Shown: piece by piece, positions 17,202 through 26,190 of the stretch | Position numbering within the stretch: position 1 is the stretch's first letter | How the letters are laid out: the number at the start of each line of letters is the position of its first letter | DNA from: an uncultured Lachnospiraceae bacterium | GTDB taxonomy: Bacteria; Bacillota; Clostridia; Lachnospirales; Lachnospiraceae | DNA: 64,000 nucleotides | Assembly: GCA_910578475.1 (NCBI GenBank) | Contig: CAJTRK010000017.1 | Location: 1 to 64,000 of the forward strand | Reading direction: 5' to 3' | Made by a program: the position numbers and the translations under genes | Notes under the pieces: model-generated | The model's input: only the letters and a program-made list of their open reading frames with translations | The model's database searches: none | Told to the model about the DNA's origin: nothing

Positions 17202-18626
17202 ATGAATATGAAAGAAATGAAAATTTTGGCGCCATGCGGAATTCTGGGGTACGGATTTCCCAAAGAGTCTTTCATGAATGGTATGAAAGAAAAACCGGAT
17301 GCAATCGTAGTAGATGCCGGGAGTACGGACGCAGGGCCGCATAAGCTCGGAGAGGGTGTTGCAATCGTCAGCGACGAAGCCAGCAGAAGAGATTTGGAAC
17401 TGATTATAACGGCGGCTGCCCGGGCGGAAATTCCGGCCATTATCGGTTCGGCGGGAGGCGCCGGAGGAAGCGTTCATGTGGAACGCACGCTGCGCATTGT
17501 CGCTTCCATTATAGAGGAACATCATCTGCAGGCGTTGAAGACCGTAGTGATATGGGCAGATATTCCCAAAACCGTTATCAAAGAAAAAATGAAAGAAGGA
17601 AAAACCGAAAAACTGGGAAACCTTGTAAAAGAGCTGACGGAAGAACGGCTCGATAAATCGAGCGGTATCGTAGCGCAGATGGGACATGAGCCGATTGTAA
17701 AAGCATTGCAGGAAGGCGCCAGGCTGATTATCTGCGGCCGTGCTTACGACCCGAGCCCTTTTGCCGCGGTGACGGCATATTACGGATTTCCGCTGGAATA
17801 TGGTTATCATGCGGGAAAAATTTTGGAATGCGCGGCGCTTTGTGCGGTTCCCGGAACGACGAAGGATTGTATGCTCGGGACGATTAGAGAAGACGGATTT
17901 GTCATTAAGCCGTTGTCCGGTACGAGGAAATGTACGACGTTATCCGTTGCCGCCCATACTTTTTATGAAAAAGAACATCCCTATATACTGCATGGGCCGG
18001 GGGTGGTCATGAATCTGGAAGCATGCAGTTTTGAACAATACGATGAAAGCAGCGTTATGGTAAAGGGCAGCCGTATCGAGAAAGCCCCCCGCTATCAGGT
18101 GAAGCTGGAGGGAGCTATCCGTGTGGCATACAGAACGTTCGTAATCGCGGGAGTACGCGACCCGATAATGATTTCCATGCTGAAAGAAGTGGAAAAACTG
18201 GTGGAAGAACAAACAAAGGAATATTACGGAGACATTGACCGCAGCCGTTATCAGATACATTTTATGAATTATGGCATCGATGCGGTGATGGGAGAGGCGG
18301 AGCCGCTTGCGGATGAGAAAGGCCATGAAGTGGGAGTCCTGTTCGAAGTGATTGCGGATACCCAGGAACTTGCCAATGTTATCTGCAGCACATTACGTTC
18401 TACTTTTCTTCATTACGGGTATCCGGGAAGAAAATCTACGGCGGGCAATCTTGCGTTTCCGTTTGCGCCGAGCGATATTCCGTTCGGGCCGGTATATGAG
18501 TTCTCCGTTTATCATCTGATGGAGATTGCGGAAACGGAAATGGACGAGCTGTTTCCGATGGAGTGGATAGACTGGAGCGGGGAACAACTTTGTGGCGGTG
18601 CGCGTCTCAAAGCCCCCACTGATTAA
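17202..18626 (+). CDS. AtuA-family protein (acyclic terpene utilisation family, DUF1446)
   Basis: The 474-residue soluble protein matches the AtuA/DUF1446 family. Motifs include DAGSTDAGPHKLGEG near the N-terminus, IGSAGGAGGSVHVE and IICGRAYDPSPFAAV. The family is named for a Pseudomonas terpene gene, but most members sit in other catabolic operons and their reaction is not known. It is followed by DUF4387, its usual partner. ATG 17202 follows GGGAAAGG by seven bases; a second ATG at 17208 is possible. It is the first gene of the cluster behind a strong promoter. Confidence 0.88.
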   Translation: MNMKEMKILAPCGILGYGFPKESFMNGMKEKPDAIVVDAGSTDAGPHKLGEGVAIVSDEASRRDLELIITAAARAEIPAIIGSAGGAGGSVHVERTLRIVASIIEEHHLQALKTVVIWADIPKTVIKEKMKEGKTEKLGNLVKELTEERLDKSSGIVAQMGHEPIVKALQEGARLIICGRAYDPSPFAAVTAYYGFPLEYGYHAGKILECAALCAVPGTTKDCMLGTIREDGFVIKPLSGTRKCTTLSVAAHTFYEKEHPYILHGPGVVMNLEACSFEQYDESSVMVKGSRIEKAPRYQVKLEGAIRVAYRTFVIAGVRDPIMISMLKEVEKLVEEQTKEYYGDIDRSRYQIHFMNYGIDAVMGEAEPLADEKGHEVGVLFEVIADTQELANVICSTLRSTFLHYGYPGRKSTAGNLAFPFAPSDIPFGPVYEFSVYHLMEIAETEMDELFPMEWIDWSGEQLCGGARLKAPTD

Positions 18627-18658
18627 AATGCCGCTGACGCGGCGGAATGAGAGGAAAC

Positions 18659-18979
18659 ATGAAAGAGTATAAATTATATGATTTGGCAACGGTAATCCGT
18701 TCCAAGAACAGCGGTCCGTTCCAAATCACACTGGATGTATTATTCGATGATGCGGAAATCTATCGGAAAATAAAAGAAAGCGGAGCGATTACCGAAGAGC
18801 GGATTGCGGCTATGTATAAAATGGAAGAAGCCAGAATCCAACAGATAGTGTTCTTCGATACGGCGCTCGGATTCAAGATTACTTATGACCGGAGCATCTC
18901 TTCCGGGACATGCGGAGAACGGGACGTATACGGCGCGCAGCAGCATGCGCCGTTGGCTGAAATGAACATCAGAATATAG
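18659..18979 (+). CDS. DUF4387 family protein (106 aa)
   Basis: A small soluble protein typical of the partners that follow AtuA-family genes. The N-terminal YDLATVIRSKNSGPFQITLD and following FDDAEIYRKIKESG are characteristic. It may be a subunit of the AtuA enzyme; in some genomes the two are fused, which supports a complex (from memory). ATG 18659 is preceded by GAGAGGAAAC. It begins 33 bases after AtuA and 19 bases before the first permease. Confidence 0.85.
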   Translation: MKEYKLYDLATVIRSKNSGPFQITLDVLFDDAEIYRKIKESGAITEERIAAMYKMEEARIQQIVFFDTALGFKITYDRSISSGTCGERDVYGAQQHAPLAEMNIRI

Positions 18980-18997
18980 AAAGGACGGAAAACAGAA

Positions 18998-19921
18998 GTG
19001 GGTAAAACAGCGGTAAAAAAGAAATGTCAGGCTTCGACCTGGCAGAAAATAAAAAGATATAAATGGATTTATCTGATGCTGATGCCGGCGCTTTTATATT
19101 TTGTGATTTTCCGGGTAAGTGCGATTATCGGCATGAAGCTTGCATTTTATGATTATAAGATTGTAGGAGACAATACCTTCGTAGGCATGAAATATTTTAA
19201 AATGCTCTTCGATACGCCGGCTTTCTGGAATATTATGAAAAACACTTTGTTAATCAGCAGCATCAAGATTTTTCTGCTGTTCCCGTTCCCGGTCATGTTT
19301 GCATTGCTTTTGAACGAAGTGGGCAGAACGAAGTTCGGAAAATTCGTGCAGGTTGTTTCTTATATGCCCCATTTTCTTTCCTGGGTTATCATTGCAGGTA
19401 TCTGGATAGACGCATTTTCTCAGGGCGGTATCGTGACCGGAATCATGAAGGCGTTCGGTCTGGAATATAAGAATCTGATGGTGAGCAAATCCGCAATCAT
19501 TCCGATTCTGACAGGGTCTGAAATGTGGAGGAGCATCGGTTGGGACTCAATTATCTACCTGTCCGCGATTCTGGGAATCAGCAAGGAACTGTATGATGCG
19601 GCGGCAATTGACGGCGCGGGAAGATGGAAGACGGTAAAGCATATTATTCTGCCGGCCCTGGCAATTCCGATGGTTACGGTACTGATTCTGAATGTTGGTT
19701 TCATTATGAGCGCGGGACTGGACCAGATTCTGAACTTTTCGAACGACGCGGTGCTGAGCCGGATTGACATCATCGATACTTATGTATACCGGATAGGACT
19801 TGTGAATACGCAATATTCGTTTGCGACGGCGGCGAGTCTGTTCAAAGGAGTAATCGGAACGACGCTGGTTTTGATTACACACTTTATATCGAAAAAACTT
19901 ACCGGAACCGGAGCGTGGTAA
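18998..19921 (+). CDS. ABC transporter permease, LplB type
   Basis: A 307-residue inner-membrane permease with six membrane segments. The EAA loop for ATPase contact is ELYDAAAIDGAGRWKTVKHI near residue 195-215. It matches the LplB group of carbohydrate (often oligosaccharide) permeases. It starts with GTG at 18998, with AAAGGA upstream at a long spacing. It pairs with the next gene. No ATPase gene is present in the cluster, which is usual for LplB systems that share an MsmX-like ATPase encoded elsewhere. Confidence 0.93.
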   Translation: MGKTAVKKKCQASTWQKIKRYKWIYLMLMPALLYFVIFRVSAIIGMKLAFYDYKIVGDNTFVGMKYFKMLFDTPAFWNIMKNTLLISSIKIFLLFPFPVMFALLLNEVGRTKFGKFVQVVSYMPHFLSWVIIAGIWIDAFSQGGIVTGIMKAFGLEYKNLMVSKSAIIPILTGSEMWRSIGWDSIIYLSAILGISKELYDAAAIDGAGRWKTVKHIILPALAIPMVTVLILNVGFIMSAGLDQILNFSNDAVLSRIDIIDTYVYRIGLVNTQYSFATAASLFKGVIGTTLVLITHFISKKLTGTGAW

Positions 19922-19993
19922 GAAAGGCAAAAAGATTTTCCAAAGAGATTCATGGATAGTTGTGCCGCCAGGGGCGGCGGATGGAGAGGAAAG

Positions 19994-20863
19994 ATGAAAA
20001 AGAAAATAACAATCGGGCAGCTTTTGATTCGCGTCTGCCTTTTAACAGCAGCATTGCTGATTTTAATTCCAATATTGAATATTCTTGCCAAATCCGTTTC
20101 CGAGCCAAAGCTTGTGCCGTATATGTCCGGATGGCAGTTCTGGCCGAGCGGATTTGACCTGATAAACTATAAGCTGATTTTTTCCAATTCGCTTGTGACC
20201 CGTTCTTTCCTGAACAGTTTATTTATTACGACAGTCGGAACGGCGCTGAGCCTTCTGGTGACGGGATGTGCGGCGTATGCCTTGACAAGACCCGGACTCC
20301 CGTTCAAAAAACCGCTTATGGTGTTTTTCATCATTATGATGATTTTTGAGCCGAGTATCATTCAGGAATATTTTGTCATAAAAGACCTGAATCTGCTGAA
20401 CAATATATGGGTTATGGTGATTTATAATTCCGTCAATGTCTATTATCTGATTCTGATGATGCGCTTTTTCGAGGAAACGCCGATTGCTTTGATAGAGGCG
20501 GCCAAAATAGACGGAGCGGGAGAACTGTCGGTCTTTTTCAAAATTTTTCTGCCGCTGAATAAAATTGCCTTTATGACGGTCGGCATGTTCTATGCGGTCG
20601 TAAGATGGAACGAATATTTTAAGAGCAGCGTGTTTTTACAGACGAGAGATACGACCGTGTTACAGGTATTTCTAAAGCAGTTCGTTGTAAACGGAGATTC
20701 GACGGCGATTGCTTCATACGCCAATGTAGACCTGACATCCCTGAATATCGGCTCTTTAAAGGCCGCGACCATTGTCATTGTCATGGTACCGATTCTGGCG
20801 ATGTATCCGTTGATTTTGAAATATTATACGGGCGGCGTTATGGCAGGAGGGGTTAAAGAATAG
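19994..20863 (+). CDS. ABC transporter permease, LplC/YtcP type
   Basis: A 289-residue permease with six membrane segments, the second half of the heterodimeric importer. The EAA loop reads TPIALIEAAKIDGAGELSVF. The YDxxxN-like and VVRWNEYFKSS motifs are typical of the LplC group. I start at ATG 19994 with GGAGAGGAAAG upstream rather than at 19952, which has no site. Confidence 0.93.
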   Translation: MKKKITIGQLLIRVCLLTAALLILIPILNILAKSVSEPKLVPYMSGWQFWPSGFDLINYKLIFSNSLVTRSFLNSLFITTVGTALSLLVTGCAAYALTRPGLPFKKPLMVFFIIMMIFEPSIIQEYFVIKDLNLLNNIWVMVIYNSVNVYYLILMMRFFEETPIALIEAAKIDGAGELSVFFKIFLPLNKIAFMTVGMFYAVVRWNEYFKSSVFLQTRDTTVLQVFLKQFVVNGDSTAIASYANVDLTSLNIGSLKAATIVIVMVPILAMYPLILKYYTGGVMAGGVKE

Positions 20864-20870
20864 TGTGGAA

Positions 20871-20916
20871 AGAAGTTCTAAAGCTCACGCCAGAGGGCGT
20901 TTCGCTAAGAACTTCT
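20871..20916 (+). repeat. Long intergenic hairpin after the permeases
   Basis: Outer arms AGAAGTTCT (20871-20879) and AGAACTTCT (20908-20916) enclose an inner stem ACGCC-AGAG-GGCGT (20887-20900). There is no T run, so it is unlikely to terminate. It may stabilise the permease message or act as a processing site. Confidence 0.6.
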
Positions 20917-21006
20917 ATGCTAATACGGTGGAAGGCGGCAGTGGGGATGCGGTTTTTCAGGGTTCTTCTGGAGTTATAATGTTGAGAAAACAGAAAGGGA
21001 AGAAAA

Positions 21007-21705
21007 ATGGACGGACAGGTTTATATACCGGAAGGACATTATATATACCGGGCGGAACATCGGATTATGGAAGGGGACTGCGAATATGACCACGGGCCGA
21101 GAATGGTTCGGGTTCCGGCACTTTTCGTGGACAGATATCCGGTGACGAATGAACGGTTTTACCGATTTTTACAGGAATCCGGTTACTGGCCCGAGGATTC
21201 GAAGAATTTTCTGCGGCACTGGGAATATGGCCGGTTCCGGGAAGAAGACCGGAAAAAACCGGTGGTCTGGGTCAGTCATAAAGACGCGGAGGCTTTTGCC
21301 GGATGGTATGGCGCAAGGCTTCTGACGGATTGCGAGTGGCAGTATGCGGCAGGCGGGAAAGAAAAGTACAGATACCCGTGGGGCGATAAGTATGACAGGA
21401 CGAAATGCAACGATACCGGAGAAGAAACATTGACGCCGGTGGATGCTTATCCGGAGGGTGTTTCTCCTTTTGGCCTTTATGATATGTGCGGGAATGCTCA
21501 TGAATGGACGGAAGAAGTTCTGGACGACGGGATGCACAGGTTCGTATTGTTAAGAGGCGGCGCAAGCTATCGGGGCGCGCATTTCTGGCATGCGGAAGGC
21601 GGAGCAAAACCAAATAACTGGCACTTGAAAATTCAGCTCTTGAATGAAGGAATGAACCGATGCGCCACCATTACCTTCCGCTGTGCAAAGGAGGCGACAA
21701 AATGA
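21007..21705 (+). CDS. SUMF1/FGE-fold protein, no catalytic Cys pair
   Basis: The 232-residue protein has the formylglycine-generating-enzyme fold: VPALFVDRYPVTNERFYRFL, then WVSHKDAEAFAGWYGARLLTD, YPWGDKYDRTKCNDTG, YDMCGNAHEWTEEV and LLRGGASYRG. Most such bacterial proteins act in diverse roles. True sulfatase-activating enzymes have a CxxxxC active site just after the GGSY block; here that segment is SYRGAHFWHAEGG with no cysteine. The C-terminal FRCAKEA matches the structural GFRCA. It is therefore probably not a sulfatase activator. Its stop overlaps the next gene's ATG. Confidence 0.85.
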   Translation: MDGQVYIPEGHYIYRAEHRIMEGDCEYDHGPRMVRVPALFVDRYPVTNERFYRFLQESGYWPEDSKNFLRHWEYGRFREEDRKKPVVWVSHKDAEAFAGWYGARLLTDCEWQYAAGGKEKYRYPWGDKYDRTKCNDTGEETLTPVDAYPEGVSPFGLYDMCGNAHEWTEEVLDDGMHRFVLLRGGASYRGAHFWHAEGGAKPNNWHLKIQLLNEGMNRCATITFRCAKEATK

Positions 21706-23501
21706 CCCATTTCGAAATAGAGAATACGCAGCTTCGTTTTCGGTTCGATACGGCCTCAGGACTTTTCTGTACCGGAATTTATCAGAAGGAGACGGAAGAG
21801 GAATGGCTTATAAAACCCTGTGTTCCTTTTACATTGGAAGTATGCGGGAAAGTGTATCCGGCGGATGTTTTCGAAATACGGAAAGCGGAATTTTTGCAGG
21901 ATGAGAAAGACAGAGCGCTTATTTTTGAACTGTTTCTGGCGGAATGGAAACTACGGGCAAGACTCAGTGTTTCCGTAAAGGAAGAATGTCTGGTGTTTCT
22001 GCTGCAGGCCGGTGCGGACTGGCAGGAATGCCCAAGAGAAGTTTTCTTGCAAATTCCCCTGTTCCGATATTTTCCGGAGAACGGGAAATGGCATCTTTCG
22101 GCCAACCCGAGACCGAAACCGGACGGAAGCCCGGCGCTTGAGCTTCATGAAGAATTTCCGCTTCCAATCTGCTGCATTGATGCAGAGACGTCGCATGGCG
22201 TGATGATGGAATTTCCGGATTATCCGGAATTTACTGGAACCTGGAACCAGAACAGGAACAGACAGCTTTTGCAGATGACGGACAGGGAAGCGTTTTTAAA
22301 TCATAATCTGTTGCTGCGCTTGCAGAACAAAGAGCTGGCCGATGTGGCGGAAATACATTTTTCTTCGCTTACCGAAGGCTATAAAGAAGCATTTTTCCGG
22401 TATAAGGCGCATATTCGGAGGAACATGGATTTTTCCATGTATGAAAAAGAAGATTACATGTGGTACAGGAAAGCGTTGTATCACCATCTTGCTTTTGCAT
22501 ATTCCAGAGAAATTTTTAATTATGAGACTCAGAAATTCGAAGTGGAGCGTCTGCTTGACGACGGAGGAGCGTTTGGCGGATATGACATTCTGGTACTCTG
22601 GTTCGTTTATCCGAGACTTGGGGTGGACGCCAGAAAACAATGGGATTTCTGCGATGACATTCCGGGCGGAATGGAGGGAATCAATGAAATATGCGACAAG
22701 GCGCATGCGCGCGGTGTGCGCGTGATGCTTCCTTATAATCCATGGGATGCGGAAGACGATGAAGCCCTGACGGATACGCTCGAGCATATTGCGGAACTGG
22801 TGGAAAAGACGCGGATTGACGGTGTATGGTTCGATACGATGGACAGCATTCCGAAAGGATTTAGAGAGCGGATAGAAAGGATACGGCCCGGCGTAATCTG
22901 TTGTCTGGAGGTGACGCCGAAGGTGCGGGAAACGGTAGAAGAAATTACCGGGTCCTGGAATCAGCGGTTCCGTATGCCGGAGGGACATGTGCTTCGCTAT
23001 CTGTTTCCGGAACATGCCGCGCCGATGACGTCCCGCTGGCGGGTGGCGGAAAAGAAAGATATGCTGATAAGGCGTGCCATTTTTAACGGCACAGGATTTG
23101 CGGTCTGGCAGGATGTTTTCGGCGCGTGGCTTCCCTTTGACAGGGAGCAGAAAGCGGCTTTAAAGAAATGGAAAGGGATTCTGCTTTCCCACTTCGATAC
23201 TTATTTCGGAAAAGAATCCATGCCCTTATATCCGGTTTTGCAGGATGAGCTGTATATAAATGCTTTTTATCATGACGGCGGGGAAGAAGAAATTTATTCC
23301 GTCTGTAACGCATCCGACCACGTTGTGGAAGGCGCGTTGTTCCGGCTTTATCCGCAGAAGGATTCGGAGGAAGACTTACAGATAGAAGAATTATGGACGG
23401 GCGAGAGCGGTTTTTCGATACAACAAAAGAAAATCATTTCCGGAACAATCGAACCGGAAAGGATATATATTTTAAAGATAACAAGGAGGAAAAAAGTATG
23501 A
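21702..23501 (+). CDS. TIM-barrel glycoside hydrolase candidate (599 aa)
   Basis: No signal peptide is seen, so it acts in the cytoplasm. Residues 1-230 look like a beta-sandwich; the middle looks like a TIM barrel with strands such as GGYDILVLWFVYP, RGVRVMLPYNPWD and DGVWFDTMD (D378 a possible catalytic acid), and the last 100 residues are again beta. This order resembles clan GH-D (alpha-galactosidase-like) enzymes, but I cannot assign a family. ATG 21702 follows AAGGAGGCGACAAA and overlaps the SUMF1 gene; the 3' end overlaps the binding-protein gene by ATGA. Import, cleavage and sensing are thus tightly coupled. Confidence 0.65.
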   Translation: MTHFEIENTQLRFRFDTASGLFCTGIYQKETEEEWLIKPCVPFTLEVCGKVYPADVFEIRKAEFLQDEKDRALIFELFLAEWKLRARLSVSVKEECLVFLLQAGADWQECPREVFLQIPLFRYFPENGKWHLSANPRPKPDGSPALELHEEFPLPICCIDAETSHGVMMEFPDYPEFTGTWNQNRNRQLLQMTDREAFLNHNLLLRLQNKELADVAEIHFSSLTEGYKEAFFRYKAHIRRNMDFSMYEKEDYMWYRKALYHHLAFAYSREIFNYETQKFEVERLLDDGGAFGGYDILVLWFVYPRLGVDARKQWDFCDDIPGGMEGINEICDKAHARGVRVMLPYNPWDAEDDEALTDTLEHIAELVEKTRIDGVWFDTMDSIPKGFRERIERIRPGVICCLEVTPKVRETVEEITGSWNQRFRMPEGHVLRYLFPEHAAPMTSRWRVAEKKDMLIRRAIFNGTGFAVWQDVFGAWLPFDREQKAALKKWKGILLSHFDTYFGKESMPLYPVLQDELYINAFYHDGGEEEIYSVCNASDHVVEGALFRLYPQKDSEEDLQIEELWTGESGFSIQQKKIISGTIEPERIYILKITRRKKV

Positions 23502-25042
23502 AAAAGAAACTGATTGCGTCACTGTTATCATTGACATTGGTAACAGGCCTGCTTGCAGGTTGCGGCTCGGGAAATGAGCCGGGAAACACGGGAAATGAAG
23601 GAACGGACGGAGGACAGACGGTCGCAGAAACAACGGATGTGTCCAATGCGGAGGAGACGCAGGAGCCGGAAGCGGACAAAAGCGAAACGACCGGGGAAGT
23701 TGTAACGCTGCGCGTGACGCTGAAAGGAATTTCCATGGAGGATGAGAGACAGCGCGTATGGTTTGACGAGTATAACAAAGCGCTGGCAGAAGCAGGTATT
23801 CCGGCGAAACTGGAAGTGGTCGAGATGCAGAGCGGCAGTTACCAGGACAACCTGTCACTGATGCTGAACAGCGGTGATATTCCGGATATCATTTATTTCC
23901 AGGGCGGCGACCAGGTATTTGCAACACAGGGAATCCTGGAAGATTTGACACCCTATATTGAAAATTCCAAATATGTGAAAGACGCGTTGGAAGATTTCCA
24001 GAAAGAGCGTCTTGCCAATTATCCTTATCTGCTTTTTGTAACGCCAGCGCTTACGCCGACACCGGTTATTCGTACAGACGTGCTGGAAGGATGTGCATCC
24101 GCAGAGGAAGTTCTTGCGGAGCCGACCATTGAAAATTACCTGAAATTGTTTGAGGAATTAAAAGAAGGACGCAAGGCGGTTTTCGGACTGGATGGAAATC
24201 TGAAAGGAATTAACGCTATGTTCGACCAATCCTTCGGTCTGACGAACACCTGGATTAAGGATGAGTCCGGAAACTATGTATTCGGAAGAGTCAGCAGACA
24301 GTCTCTGGAAGAATTAAAATTCTATGCGGCGCTGTATCAGAAAGGAATCATCGACAAAGATTACTTAAGCGCGAACTGGGAAGTAAAAGAAAATGATTTT
24401 TACAGCAATAATACGGCGATTATCAGCGGTAATCAGGGCGCGGTTATCGACCTTTACAACAGCAATCAGGTCGCTGCGAACGGAGAAGGAGCAGCCCTTA
24501 CGGTACTGCCTCCGGCAAAAGGAGAAGCACAGGGCTACCTGCCGTTAGATGTCAGCAAGGAGTCCAGAGGATTCGCAATCAGCGCACTGTCCGAACACAA
24601 AGATTTGGCGTTTGAGGTACTTGATTTCGCGGTATCCGGTCCGGGCCGTATGCTTGACCTGATGGGAACGGAAGGAAAGGATTACACGGTAGAGAACGGC
24701 GTGTATACGCTGCTTCCGGACCACGACACATGGTATGCGAATTTCTTTGAGACTTTTGAGAATTTTGATTTGGACGCTATGAATCCGGAAACGCCTTACT
24801 GGTCCGATGCGGCGATTTCTTCGGCTGAAATGATGTCAACTTATGCAACGATGGATAACGCGTTCGTGATTCCGGAGGAACATATTGTCAACTGGGATGC
24901 GGCAGAGACCAAACTCGCGGAATTTACAGCGGATTTCGTGATTGGAAATAAGACGGAAGCGGACTGGGATGCTTTTGTGGAAGAATGGAACAGTGTAGGC
25001 GGTGCGGCGGTTACCGAATACGCGAACACGGTGTTGCAATGA
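23498..25042 (+). CDS. ABC transporter substrate-binding lipoprotein
   Basis: The 514-residue protein has a lipoprotein signal ending in LLAGC (C22), then a low-complexity acidic linker rich in Gly, Thr and Glu (about 24-70), and a solute-binding domain of the LplA group. It would be anchored to the outer face of the membrane and deliver sugar ligand to the LplB/LplC pair. Motifs include LSLMLNSGDIPDIIYFQGGD and NAMFDQSFGL-like segments, common in this family. Aromatic residues in the last third (WYANFFETFENF) may form the ligand cleft. The ribosome site AAGGAGG is strong. Confidence 0.93.
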   Translation: MKKKLIASLLSLTLVTGLLAGCGSGNEPGNTGNEGTDGGQTVAETTDVSNAEETQEPEADKSETTGEVVTLRVTLKGISMEDERQRVWFDEYNKALAEAGIPAKLEVVEMQSGSYQDNLSLMLNSGDIPDIIYFQGGDQVFATQGILEDLTPYIENSKYVKDALEDFQKERLANYPYLLFVTPALTPTPVIRTDVLEGCASAEEVLAEPTIENYLKLFEELKEGRKAVFGLDGNLKGINAMFDQSFGLTNTWIKDESGNYVFGRVSRQSLEELKFYAALYQKGIIDKDYLSANWEVKENDFYSNNTAIISGNQGAVIDLYNSNQVAANGEGAALTVLPPAKGEAQGYLPLDVSKESRGFAISALSEHKDLAFEVLDFAVSGPGRMLDLMGTEGKDYTVENGVYTLLPDHDTWYANFFETFENFDLDAMNPETPYWSDAAISSAEMMSTYATMDNAFVIPEEHIVNWDAAETKLAEFTADFVIGNKTEADWDAFVEEWNSVGGAAVTEYANTVLQ

Positions 25043-25045
25043 AAA

Positions 25046-25108
25046 TATGAAGAAGGTTCGCAGAGCGAACCTTCTTCATACGGCAGAATGTCCATGCGGC
25101 CATTCTGC
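25046..25108 (+). repeat. Two hairpins without T run after the binding protein
   Basis: TATGAAGAAGGTTCGC (25046-25061), loop AGA and the exact complement (25065-25080) form a perfect 16-bp stem. A second stem GCAGAATG (25083-25090) / CATTCTGC (25101-25108) follows. No U tract follows either. Such structures often protect the 3' end of a highly expressed upstream segment within an operon. Confidence 0.8.
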
Positions 25109-25165
25109 AATGAAGAAGTTACAGTTGCCGGATTTGTGCGAAAGGAAAGGAGCAGGGTTATCGAG

Positions 25166-26152
25166 ATGCTGACAAGACAACAGTTATTGGAGAACAGAGA
25201 ATTATTGAGGGATAAAGCGGTCGGGGCGTTGTGCGGCCTGGCAATCGGAGATTCTTTGGGTGATGCGGCGAGAATGCCGGAAAATCAGAGAGATTACGGA
25301 TTTACGACAGATTTTAACAAAGGCGCATCCTGGAGTACCGACGATACGGAATTTGCGCTTCTCGTTGCGGAAACAATCCTCGCAAAGGGAGGCGATTTTT
25401 CCGCGGATGATGTGGTGGAGATGTGGCTTACGCATGTGGCGACCGAGGACGAATTGAAACGCGGCGGCGTCAGCGAAGTGGAAGCGTGCAATAATTTAAG
25501 ACGTGGAATACGCCCGCCGGAGTCCGGAAAATTTAATCCCTATCATCAGAGTGACGGCGCGGCGATGAGAAGCGGCCCGATTGGAATTTATTGCGCGGGT
25601 GACCCGGAAAAAGCGGCTTATCTGGCGGAGGTAGATGCTTCCGTAAGTCATTATGCGGACGGCATCTGGGGCGCGCAGGCGGTGGCTGTTGCGGTGTCGC
25701 TTGGCATGGTGGACGCTTCTATGGAGGAAATATGGGAAGGCGTATTAAAGACGGCGCCGGAAGGCTCCTGGTTCCGGGAAGCCCTGCTTCGCGCGGACAG
25801 GATTGTCACGGAGCATGACGGAAGGATTGCGGACGCATGGATGCCGCTCCATAATGAGTTGTTTTCCACGCATCGTTCGACCGTTGCAGAGGCTCTGCCG
25901 GAAGTGTTCGGATGCCTTCGGATGGAAAGCGGTTCTTTTAAATCCGGTCTGCTTCTTGCGGCAAATTTCGGGAGGGATGCGGATACGATTGGCGCGGTTG
26001 CGGGCGCGGTGCTCGGAGCGAAATACGGCGCAAAGAATATTCCGGAGCATTGGCTTTTAAAGACCAGATATCCTTCGGGAACCTGCCTGAAATTTACCAA
26101 AGGAATTGATATTGTCCAATATGCGGAGCGGATTACGGAGCTGATGAAATAG
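25166..26152 (+). CDS. ADP-ribosylglycohydrolase family protein
   Basis: The 328-residue cytoplasmic enzyme has the canonical dinuclear-metal motifs of the ARH/DraG family: an STDDTEFALL block near residue 58 and GRDADTIGAVAGAVLGAKYG near 280. Family members hydrolyse N- or O-glycosidic bonds to ADP-ribose, and some act on other ribosides. The 25166 ATG is chosen because the upstream part lies in the hairpins; AAAGGAG is 13-14 bases away, a long spacing. It and the next gene give two different members of the family in one cluster. Confidence 0.9.
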   Translation: MLTRQQLLENRELLRDKAVGALCGLAIGDSLGDAARMPENQRDYGFTTDFNKGASWSTDDTEFALLVAETILAKGGDFSADDVVEMWLTHVATEDELKRGGVSEVEACNNLRRGIRPPESGKFNPYHQSDGAAMRSGPIGIYCAGDPEKAAYLAEVDASVSHYADGIWGAQAVAVAVSLGMVDASMEEIWEGVLKTAPEGSWFREALLRADRIVTEHDGRIADAWMPLHNELFSTHRSTVAEALPEVFGCLRMESGSFKSGLLLAANFGRDADTIGAVAGAVLGAKYGAKNIPEHWLLKTRYPSGTCLKFTKGIDIVQYAERITELMK

Positions 26153-26190
26153 GCGCGGTAAGAGAAAAATTGTGAAGAAGAGGTATGCCG

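Noticed and set aside
17127..17810. 227-codon reverse ORF opposite the AtuA gene
   Set aside because: It is antisense to a clear conserved gene and crosses its promoter; composition reflects the complementary strand.
20865..21089. 74-codon forward ORF between permease and SUMF1-fold genes
   Set aside because: It runs through the long hairpin and into the SUMF1 gene in another frame, and has no ribosome site.
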